Below, piece after piece: positions 20,565 through 29,400 of a DNA stretch of 64,000 bases. The stretch spans positions 2,718,280 through 2,782,279 of the forward strand of contig CM041297.1 in NCBI GenBank assembly GCA_023052935.1. Reading direction: 5' to 3'. The stretch is from Piezodorus guildinii. Its lineage: Eukaryota > Arthropoda > Insecta > Hemiptera > Pentatomidae. The notes under the pieces are model-generated. The model worked only from the letters and a program-made list of their open reading frames with translations. It did no database searches and was not told where the DNA came from. Numbering within the stretch: position 1 is the first letter of the stretch; each line of letters opens with the position of its first letter. A program made the position numbers and the translations under genes.

Positions 20565-20830
20565 TTGGTGGGCAAGTGTTTTGTCGTAGTGTGAACGTTA
20601 CGTGTTTTGATTTGTCGTGATTTAAAGGAATTTTCCAAAGATTGTACCAATTTTGTAGTAATTTGCATTAAGTGATTTTGTAGAGTCAGTGAGGCCAGTA
20701 TTGGATCGTCGTTTGATGTTAAAATTGCAGTATTGTCCGCGTAAGTAGCAGTCAATGTGGTGGGGTGAGTTGGTATGTCATGTCTGTATACAATGTATAG
20801 GAGCGGAGCTTTTGATTTAATTTTAATATC
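20565..20830 (-). pseudogene. Jockey-C reverse transcriptase, 5' half of the split copy
   Basis: Minus strand: APLLYIVYRHDIPTHPTTLT, then ATYADNTAILTSNDDP (the catalytic box reads YADN rather than YADD, so one catalytic Asp is lost), ILASLTLQNHL, then in another frame WYNLWKIPLNHDKSKHVTFT. It continues at 19891 downward after the nested insertion. At about 20830 it meets a second fragment of the same family in the opposite orientation. Confidence 0.75.
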
Positions 20831-21296
20831 TACAGATTTAGAAAAACGGTTTAAAAGATGGAAAATAAAACTCAACATTGACAAATCGCAACACATCACC
20901 TTCATCCTACGACACGACACTTGCCCTTCAGTCTACATAAACAACTTACCGATAACACCAACACAGTTCATTACTTAGGACTCACTTTCGACAGAAGGAT
21001 GACATGGGGGCCTCACTACTGCACAAACACTCTTCTTTAAAAATCCGACAAAAACTAAATACTTATAACTACTTACTAAAACCCATATGGACATACGCCT
21101 CTCAAATTTATGGAATAGCGAAACGGGCTCAGATTGAAAAAATCCAGACTTTTCAATCAAAAACTTTAAGACTTATTACTCGATCACCCTGGTATGTCAG
21201 TAACAAAACTTTACATACAGACTTACACATACTAATGGTACAAGATCGCATTCGGAATTCTTACATAAAATATTTTGACAAACTTCACGGACATAC
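20831..21296 (+). pseudogene. Jockey-C reverse transcriptase fragment, inverted relative to its neighbour
   Basis: Plus strand: FKRWKIKLNIDKSQHITFIL, TCPSVYINNLPITPTQ, then in a second frame a KPIWTYASQIYGIAKRAQIE box and FQSKTLRLITRSPWYVSNKT, to IKYFDKLHGH. It is interrupted at 21297 by the Jockey-B insertion and finishes at 23061-23160 with RRLRRSWLRDLLK. It starts exactly where the neighbouring minus-strand piece begins, as in a 5' inversion. Confidence 0.75.
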
Positions 21297-23060
21297 ATTT
21301 TTTTTTTTTTTTTTTTTTTATTGAGATATATTACAATTTGTTACAAAATGAACAATAATAATATTGATAAGAGACCACATTCATACTATATATACAGAAA
21401 ATAATAATAATGGTCACATTACATAAAATAGAACATAAATAAATTCATATATATACAATAAAATAATAATAATAAATAAAAAACAAAACAAATCGAAACA
21501 AAAACCTATTATTGAGATAAATAAAAAGTTGGCAAATAAATAACTTCTTACATCTTACACACAATCATAACTATATACAATATATACAATTGCTAAAGGG
21601 ACCCCAGCAAGCGCTTTTCCCTCCACTTGTGGAGGAAAAAGCGGAATCCAAGAGATCCCAGCGCCTCTATCTCAGCCGCATCACTGGTCTGAGCCAGTGG
21701 AGGCTGAGGTAGGGCGCTGTAGCCACAAACGTACCGTACATGAGTGGAGGATCTGACCATTGTCAAAACTCCAGTTTAAATGTTTACAATAGGTCTCGTG
21801 GCCACTGCCGTTTCAATCTTCGAGGAGGATTGTAGGGATGGGTGGTGCTGGATAGGGATTGCGCTAGAGGGTTAGGATGATGACTAAGGTTCTGATGAAA
21901 TTTGGAAAATTTGGATGGTACCAGGTCTAAAACAAACGGAATATTAAGGTCATGGTGTAGGGTACAGTTGGTAACGTAATAAGGAGCATTAACTATTGTT
22001 CGGAGGACTTTGGATTGGAAGGATTGGATGCGTTTGATGTTAGAATGTTTAGCTGTCCCCCAAAGTTCAAGTCCGTAGGTCCATATAGGTTTCAGTACTG
22101 TCTTGTATATTAGTAATTTGTTGTCAATTGTAAGATGAGATTTTCTGTTTAGTAGTCTGTATAACTGGCCGAATCTGCGGTTGAGTTCTTTTCTTTTAGG
22201 TCTTGTATGTGGGTTCCACGTCAGTCTTTTGTCTAGTAAAAAGCCGAGATACCGGACTGTGTCTGAGGAAGGAAGCGGTATGGAATTGAAATTAACCGTT
22301 GGACAGGATTTGCGTCGAAGGGTGAATGTGACGTGAGTGCATTTGCTTTGGTTCACCTTAATGCGCCAAGCATTGCACCAGTCTTCGACAAGGGAAAGGT
22401 GCTTTTGGAGATTTAGCGATGCTGCTTCAGGATCGGAATTGGATGACAAAATGGCGGTATCATCAGCAAATGTTGCCAGAAAGGTATCGGGATCGGTAGG
22501 GATATCGGCGGTGTAGAGGATGTAGAGGACGGGTCCTAAGACGCTGCCTTGTGGAACACCGGCCTCAACAGTATAATGTTTGGAAAATTCGGAACCACTG
22601 CGAACTCGGAAGGAGCGGTTTGATAAATAGGATCGGAGGATTAGGTATAAGGATTGAGTTAAATGGGTTTTGAGCTTAAAGAGCAGTCCCGGGTGCCACA
22701 CCCGGTCAAAAGCTTGAGCTATGTCCAGAAAGGCACCCGAACAATACTCCTTGCACTCAAGAGCGGAGGAAATGTGGTCTACAACTCGGAGTCCTTGGTG
22801 AACCGTGGAATGTTGAGGACGAAATCCAAACTGATGTGAAGGAAAATTGTGAACTTTGGCTAGGATTCGTTTTAATAGGAGTTTTTCGAAGATTTTGGAG
22901 AAGATCGGGAGCAGGCTAATAGGTCTGTAAGATGAAGTGCTGTGGGAAGGTTTGCCTGGTTTTAGGAAAAGGATGATAGTTGAATGTTTCCATATGAGAG
23001 GGATAGGTAGTGCGTAGGATACAGTTATAGAGATATGCAAGAAATGTAATGGCTTTGGGA
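21297..23060 (-). mobile_element. Jockey-B LINE, 5'-truncated, 8-bp TSD
   Basis: A 1764-bp insertion into the Jockey-C fragment, flanked by 'ggacatac' at 21289-21296 and 23061-23068. Minus orientation: the poly(A) tail appears as a T-run at 21299-21319, preceded by a ~450-bp 3' UTR (to about 21784) that also occurs at 59460-59880. The 5' end is truncated inside the reverse transcriptase at a KAITFLAYLYNCILR block. Confidence 0.85.
21784..23040 (-). CDS. Jockey-type reverse transcriptase (partial ORF2)
   Basis: RNA-directed DNA polymerase of a LINE; it copies element RNA at a nicked target. The 418-codon frame covers most of the RT domain: KPGKPSHSTSSYRPISLLP, the GFRPQHST box, FLDIAQAFDRVWH (first catalytic Asp), GVPQGSVLGPVLY, and FADDTAILSS (catalytic Asp pair). 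The thumb (CTHVTFTLRRKSCPTVNF, RYLGFLLDKRLTWNP) and C-terminal RRLKRQWPRDLL follow. The real frame extends upstream (PKAITFLAYLYNCILRTT at about 23057-23004) but a one-base shift separates it. The endonuclease and ORF1 are missing. This is the best-preserved Jockey RT here, with its catalytic residues intact, but the copy is dead on arrival. Confidence 0.85.
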   Translation of the reverse strand: MHISITVSYALPIPLIWKHSTIILFLKPGKPSHSTSSYRPISLLPIFSKIFEKLLLKRILAKVHNFPSHQFGFRPQHSTVHQGLRVVDHISSALECKEYCSGAFLDIAQAFDRVWHPGLLFKLKTHLTQSLYLILRSYLSNRSFRVRSGSEFSKHYTVEAGVPQGSVLGPVLYILYTADIPTDPDTFLATFADDTAILSSNSDPEAASLNLQKHLSLVEDWCNAWRIKVNQSKCTHVTFTLRRKSCPTVNFNSIPLPSSDTVRYLGFLLDKRLTWNPHTRPKRKELNRRFGQLYRLLNRKSHLTIDNKLLIYKTVLKPIWTYGLELWGTAKHSNIKRIQSFQSKVLRTIVNAPYYVTNCTLHHDLNIPFVLDLVPSKFSKFHQNLSHHPNPLAQSLSSTTHPYNPPRRLKRQWPRDLL

Positions 23061-23295
23061 GGACATACTAACAAAATCATACAAAACATGGCCACGACAG
23101 ACATGCCAGGGAATATTCAAAGAAGGCTGAGAAGAAGCTGGCTAAGAGATCTCCTTAAGTAAACTCTTTTAAAATTCAAGTTAGGAGTAGATGCCAATGG
23201 GTATCGACCTCCCTCATGCCTGACATTCCCTTTATATCAATTGTTATCAAATCCGCTTATTGTCACGGGCTGAGCGACAAGTGTGGATGTAAAAA
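23061..23295 (+). pseudogene. Jockey-C 3' end after nested insertion
   Basis: NIQRRLRRSWLRDLLK (about 23110-23160) ends the ORF of the copy begun at 20831, followed by a 3' UTR-like tail. Confidence 0.6.
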
Positions 23296-23569
23296 TAAAT
23301 GATCAAAAATAAAAATATCTATAGAAACATGTGATTTATTAAAGAATCTATTCTAGTTAGTTTATTTATTTAACGTCTTTTTAAGCTACTGTGACTACGA
23401 AGGACGGCATAACTAAGGATCCCATTAAAAAATCTTAGGGCCACCTGCGGGTTTGAATCCATAGGAGGCTGTTACTAACCACTATGCTACAGGTAACCCC
23501 AAAAAATCTATTATATTTTTATCTGAAACAAACAATTAGTTTTATCAACTTTTCATCTCTCTCTGTTAA
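23296..23569 (-). repeat. Repeat D fragment containing a SINE-1 and ending at a TTAA
   Basis: Inverted D blocks ('atctatagaaacatgtgatt', then 'tcatctctctctgttaa') lie either side of a SINE-1 at 23356-23505. The D sequence breaks at 23566-23569 (TTAA), exactly where the piggyBac-like end starts. Confidence 0.6.
23356..23505 (-). mobile_element. SINE-1 copy, internally deleted
   Basis: Inverted SINE-1: 'tttatttatttaacgtc' start, 'ggacggcataactaagga', then 'gggtttgaatcc' (B box complement). The flanks 'aatctattcta' and 'aatctattata' may be its target duplicates. Confidence 0.7.
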
Positions 23570-24109
23570 CACGTTCACGCCGGGGTGACCCACCGGTGGG
23601 TCAGACTTGTCTGTTCCGTAGGGCGGGGTGACCCACCGGTGGGTCACGCTTAACTATTCTGTGGGGACGACGTGCATCACAGGTTTTTAGAAAATAAGTT
23701 TATTTCATTTTTTCTCAACGTTAAATTTTGTCGGAATTAAGAAGCATAAGGGTTTTTTCAATTAAATATTTTATAACTTTCAACATGCTCCCTCAAAGGA
23801 CTCTTATCGGTTAATTTCATTTGATTACTCTTCTTAAAGAATTTTATTAACTGTGAGTGATTTCATTTCATACTTTTATCCTCATGAATAAGAATATAAT
23901 ATAAGAATTATTTTTAATAATAAATAATAATATAAGTATTTCCATAATTACTCATTCAAGTCTTATGTGTATGTCAAAACTGTTATCAAAACAATATATC
24001 ATGAAACACGTTGGAATTTGCAACAGTGTCGCCCCACGAAGCGTAAGTAGCTAAGATAGTCCCACCTCACGAAAAATAACAAATTTTCGCCCCGGCTTTT
24101 TTGTGTAGA
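23566..24109 (+). mobile_element. piggyBac-like element end (partial)
   Basis: TTAA at 23566-23569 interrupts a D copy and is followed by 'cacgttcacgccgggg'. piggyBac transposons insert at TTAA, and many have GC-rich ends with nearby sub-repeats. Two perfect 18-bp palindromes TGACCCACCGGTGGGTCA follow (23586-23603 and 23629-23646). The rest is AT-rich with no transposase, and the opposite end was not found. The class assignment rests on the TTAA target and end style. Confidence 0.4.
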
Positions 24110-24394
24110 GATTAAAAAAAAAAAATGTGGTGCGGGCAACACACGACTTTCACTTACCTCCGTTTTTAAAATCAATGAAAGAATTTTCAAAAACAGTTAG
24201 AGATAAAAATACGTGAAACTATTAAAAAATAAATTAAATAGAATTTATATGGAAACTTTTATTAAAAACCTATTATATTATTATCTAAAACAATTACTTA
24301 GTTTTATCGGCATTTTATCACTCTCTAATAACTTTTAAAAGCTTGTGTATGAGATAATATTTTTTCTAAAATCTTTAGCTTTCCAACGGCATAT
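24110..24394 (-). repeat. Repeat D, first part (split by the Gypsy element)
   Basis: Inverted D from its terminus ('gtgcgggcaacacacgactt') to 'tttagctttccaacggcata'. It resumes at 31030 after the retrotransposon. Confidence 0.8.
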
Positions 24395-24962
24395 TGCTAC
24401 GGTCAAGACAATGACGGGTGGACCACGCCTGGAGGGGCCTAGATGAGGCTAGAGACTTCTGGACCTGGACAGTCCTCGAAGTGCCTGGAACGGCCCACCC
24501 TTCTTACCTGCGCCCAACGTGGGGCTAGAAGATTCGGCGGTGGTACAAATACCGGTCCCCCAAACCTGGGGGAGTCAGTCTTAATCCGGCTCAACAAGCA
24601 TCTGGGATGTATCAGTGAACAGTGACAGTGAACCGTTCGTGACAGTGTGACAGTGTAGTGAAACTGTGTGTCAGTATTGTGATAACCGGTCGGTGGGAAA
24701 TTAGAAGACTGTAGTTTATATATAACTTATAGTTGTAAGTTTTAGAATAAATCTAGCATATTGTATAAATTTTCGTAAGTAGTTTAATTGTTAGGAATAC
24801 CTGATTTTATATGTATACTGTTTAGTAGTAAGCTGGTAATTCCATTATTATTGTTAATATAGTGGTTAGTAATCCCTTTGTATTTTGTGTTTTCTGTATT
24901 AATAAATATTTGTAATTTGTAAACTGGAGTAGTTCATTTCGCACACCCCGTAGCCCGTAACA
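24395..24962 (+). repeat. 5' LTR
   Basis: 568 bp, 5'-TG...CA-3'. Contains GC-rich U3-like sequence, 'ggtacaaatacc' (weak TATA-like), and 'attaataaatatttg' near the end, which could supply the polyadenylation signal. It matches the 3' LTR with an offset of 6067 throughout the parts compared by eye. Confidence 0.95.
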
Positions 24963-24965
24963 ATT

Positions 24966-24983
24966 TGGCGTCAGAAGTGGGAT
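24966..24983 (+). other. Primer binding site, tRNA-Leu type
   Basis: 'tggcgtcagaagtgggat', starting three bases after the 5' LTR. Apart from one base at the discriminator position it is complementary to the 3' end of an animal tRNA-Leu (CAA) as I recall it (…CCCACTTCTGACA-CCA). This is the expected place for minus-strand primer annealing. Confidence 0.7.
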
Positions 24984-25046
24984 CATTGTAAATGGTTATA
25001 ATTTTGGTTTTCTTGTTTTTGTAATTATTGGGCTACTGTGTGGAAA

Positions 25047-26484
25047 ATGACTTCTCAGAGTGTTAGACTGAATGATTTAAAAGTTGCAGACTTAAGACGG
25101 GAGTTAGAAGAACGAGATCTGGATACTTCCGGAACGAAATTAGTACTGCAACAACGCTTGCGCCAATTTTTTGTTGATTCAGGGGAAAATCCAGACGAGA
25201 TTACGTTTGAAAATGATTTCAGTAAGTTGTCTGCAACTTTTTAAAAATGAGTTAGGTAATGTAGAAAAGAAGTTAGGAAATGAGTTAGATAATGTAGAAA
25301 AGAAGTTAGGAAATGAGTTAGGTAATGTAGAAAAGAAGTTAGGTAATGAGTTAAGTACTGTTAAAAATACATTGGAGGCCAAGTTAGGCAATTTAGAAAC
25401 TAAGTTAATGGAGAGTGTAGATAATAAGTTAGCTGATGTAGAATCTAGATTAGGAGAAAAAGTCGATTCAGTAGAAAATGAACTTAGGGTAAGAATAGAA
25501 GCTCTAGAAGAACGTATGAGCAACCCACCGACAATCGACACCGACCAACCCTCTGAGAGAAGCCCTCACAACACCATTCCCTCCGCCAATGCTGGGATGC
25601 CACCAACGCACAACACCATCCCATTGTTCGACGGGAAGACGCCGTGGGAGGACTACATGACTCTCTTCGAGACAGCGGCTTCGATCCACGGGTGGTCAAA
25701 GGAGACGCAAGCATCAGCGTTGTGCCTAGCCTTGCGTGGAGACGCCTTAGGAGTGCTACAGGGGATGCCCATGTCGGAGCGGTGCAACTACAGTGAGCTG
25801 ATGAAAAGACTGGAGATGCGTTTCGGCCATCGCCACATGGACCAACTATACCGTTCCCAGTTAAAGAACAGGGTCCAGAAGACCAACGAGACGCTGCAGG
25901 AATTTGAAGCAGATATCGCCCGGCTAGTGAGGAATGCCTACCCAACGGTCACCGACGACGTCTACGAGAGCTTGGCTATCGACAAATTCCTGGATGGACT
26001 TCGAGACCCGGAAACCCAACAGGCAGTGAAACTCGCACGACCTAAAACTTTGGGCGATGCATTGTCGCAGGCCATGGAATTCGAGGCTGTCAGGCAGTCA
26101 GTCCGTGGACATGCACGAGTTCGAGCGGCAGAAGCGGAGCCTAACGCGGCCCCCACCATCGAGGACATAGTAGCAAAGGTTTTAGAAGCCCTCAGGACCC
26201 GCAAAAAGGAGATACGCTGTTGGAGCTGCGGTCAACTTGGACACCCCAGAAGCAAGTGTCCTACCAGGAAGCCGGAAAAAGCAACAGGAAAACTAAGGAG
26301 GGTTGATGGGAAGGGGCAACTGTCAACCCGTAGCATCGAAGGCCCCAGGGTCGCCGTGAGAATCGCGACAATAGGGAGCAAGACAAATAGTTTTTTATGT
26401 GGATGGAATGGTGAACGGGCAGCTGCGGAGTTTTCTGCTAGATACCGGCGCAACCATGACAATACTGAACCCGAAGGCAGTTAA
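25047..26484 (+). CDS. gag: Gag polyprotein with SAP-like domain, coiled coil, capsid-like region and zinc knuckle; split by a +1 shift
   Basis: Gag packages element RNA and forms particles. ATG at 25047 (MTSQSVRLNDL) opens a SAP-like helix-extended-helix motif: LKVADLRRELEERDLDTSGT, then KLVLQQRLRQFF (about residues 8-40). This frame stops at 25242 (ttt taa). The next frame carries on in-family sequence: heptad-rich 11-residue repeats (LGNELGNVEKK) forming a predicted coiled coil, then a capsid-like region with PLFDGKTPWEDYMTLFETAA, LRGDALGVLQGMP, QLKNRVQKTNETLQEFEADI and FLDGLRDPETQQAVKLARP. A CCHC knuckle CWSCGQLGHPRSKC follows at about 26218-26260. The single-base offset at a T-run is either a mutation or a programmed +1 shift. 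The stop at 26484 overlaps pol by about 110 nt. Confidence 0.85.
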
Positions 26485-29400
26485 CGCTAAGAAGATATCA
26501 CCTACCACTTGGGCGTTACGGACAGCCACAGGACAGCCAGCCGAGGTCTACGGGGAGACAGTTGCCACTTTCTTCATCGGGGGCCAACGTCTAGAGCACC
26601 GCGTTCTCGTGGCGAAAATAGACGAAGAAGTCATCTTCGGCATGGACTTGATGATCAAATACGGGATCAAGCTGGACATGTCGAGAGGTGTGATGACGCT
26701 GGGAGACGAAGAGGTCATCCTTCGGCAGGGAAAGGACCTCTATGCACGAGTACTCCTACTAGAAGACACCACTTTACCTGCACGGAGTCAAATTCTGACG
26801 CATGGGACGATCAATGGACGACTACCGGAGGGTCAATGTCTTCTACTTGAACCTGGGAAGCACGAGGAGCAGGAAGTCGGACGCGGTGTTCTGGTTGCAA
26901 GGTCTCTCATCAAGGTCGGACATACCACCCCAATCCGACTGATGAATCTGAACAGCTTCCCGGTGACACTAAAGAGAGGAACACCAGTCGGAGAATGTAC
27001 GGCCGCTACCTCAGTAGTCCGACAGCTACAACGCAACCCCACCGAGCAACGAGGACTACCCAAAGAATTAAAAGGATTCGTGGAGGAATCATGCAGAGAA
27101 CTTTCGCCTGAACAGAGCGAAATCGTGAAGAGATTGATTACCCGATGGCAGAACATTTTCGAGATCAGCTCAGGACCACGGGGTAGAACGAACATCGTCC
27201 AGCACAAAATTGACACCGGGGATACAAAGCCCATCCGACAGATCCCGAGGAGGCTGCCGCTAGCTAAACGAAAGGATGCCGAAGAGATTATTAAGGATAT
27301 GGCGAATGATGGTGTCATCGAGCCCTCGAGTAGCCCATGGATGTCTCCTGTCGTACTGGTGAAAAAGAAAGATGGGACGACAAGATTCTGCGTAGATTAC
27401 CGTCTTTTGAACAACGCCACGAAGAAGGACAGCTACCCACTCCCAAGGATTGACGACACGCTGGACACACTAGAGGGTTGCAAACTATTTTCTACCTTGG
27501 ATCTCCGCAGTGGATATTGGCAGGTTGGATTGGCACCGGAAGATAAGGAGAAGACGGCATTTTCAATCGGCACTGGCCTCTGGCAATTTACGGTAATGCC
27601 ATTCGGGCTTTGCAATGCTCCTGCAACGTTCGAGAGGCTGATGGAAAGCGTCTTAAGAGGCCTTTCTTGGGAGATATGCCTGGTTTACTTGGACGACATC
27701 ATTGTACTGGGAAAATCCTTTACTCACCATCTGGAGAATCTGGAGCGGGTCTTCGAACGGCTGCGTGCAGCCAATCTAAAACTGAACCCGAAGAAGTGCA
27801 ATCTCTTCCGAAGGCAAGTCAACTACCTGGGGCATGTTGTATCAGACAACGGAGTTGCTGTTGACCCAGAGAAGATTACAGCGATCACCAATTGGCCAGC
27901 ACCTCGAGATAAGCACCAAGTGAGAAGTTTCCTCGGACTCTGCACCTACTACAGGAGGTACGTGAAAGGATTCGCCAACATCGCAAAACCCCTTACCAGG
28001 CTCACTGAGGAAAAACGGACTTTCCTTTGGGATCGCGAGTGTCAGGCTTCATTTGAGGAGTTAAAGAAGAAATTGAGTAGTGCGCCTATTCTAAGCTATC
28101 CACGTCCCGAGGGCAAGTTCATTCTTGACACAGATGCCAGCAACACTGCTATTGGAAGCGTCCTTTCCCAACTCCAAGACGGGGAAGAAAAGGTTATTGG
28201 GTACTTCAGCAAAGCACTGTCAGCTCCAGAACGCAACTACTGTGTCACAAGGAAAGAGCTTCTGGCAGTGGTTAAGTCCATAGAGCACTTTCATAAATAC
28301 CTGTATGGAAGAAGATTTCTACTGAGAACGGACCACGCAGCTCTAATGTGGCTGCTGCGATTCAAGTCACCGGAGGGACAAGTTGCACGGTGGATCGAGC
28401 GCCTTCAGGAATATGACTTCGAATCTGCTCATCGTTCTGGAACGAGTCACCGGAATGCGGATGCGCTCTCAAGGAGACCCTGTGATGGAGAACGCAAGCA
28501 TTGTTCTCGACAAGAAGAAAAGCAAGCAACAGTGTTGCGGACTACGGTCGTTACCGACGGTTGGCAGGACACACAACTGGCAAAGGAACAGGACGAGGAC
28601 CCGGACTTGAAACAAATAAGGGAATGGAAGCTATCAGGCCAAAGGAGACCAAGCTGGCAGGATGTTGCTCCAATGTCGAAAAATATAAAAACCTATTGGG
28701 CTCAATGGGACTCCATTCTACTGGACAAAGGTCTGCTGAAACGAGCATTGGAGAACACGGAGGGAGATCAGCGGAGACTACAGCTCATCGTACCAAAGAT
28801 TAAAGTGCCCGAAGTACTGAGGGAACTACATGATGGAGCATCTGGCGGCCACCTTGGAGTTCACCGGACATTAGAAAAGGTTCGTGAACGCTTTTACTGG
28901 GCAAACCTCAAGGACGATGTGTTAGATTGGTGCCGGCGGTGTGCAACTTGTGCCGCCTCTAATGGACCGATAAGGAAAAAGAAGGCACCTATGAAGAAAT
29001 ACAACGTAGGAGCACCATTCGAGAGAATAGCGGTAGACATCGCTGGCCCTTTTCCTGTGACAGATAATGGCAACCGATATATTCTCGTGGCCATGGATTA
29101 TTTTTCAAAGTGGGTGGAAGCTTATGCCCTTCCGAATCAGGAGGCCGCCACGGTTGCCGATGTTCTCGTGAAGCAGCTCGTCAGTCGGTTTGGGGTGCCC
29201 ATGGAACTTCATGCTGACCAAGGAAGAAACTTTGAGTCGGCAGTCTTCACCAGGATGTGCGAGGCTCTAGGAATACGGAAGACCAGAACGACGCCTCTTC
29301 ACCCTCAGTCCGATGGCATGGTAGAGCGCATGAACAGGACAATGGGTCGATATTTGGCCAAGGTAGTTTCTGACCATCAGCGAGACTGGGACCAATATCT

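Noticed and set aside
24443..24625. 60-codon frame repeated in both LTRs (also 30510-30692)
   Set aside because: Lies wholly within the LTR, is duplicated only because the LTRs are identical, and has no recognisable domain.
25179..25945. Minus-strand frames of 120 and 153 codons inside gag, and several within pol
   Set aside because: Antisense shadows of a high-quality coding region; no domain was recognised.
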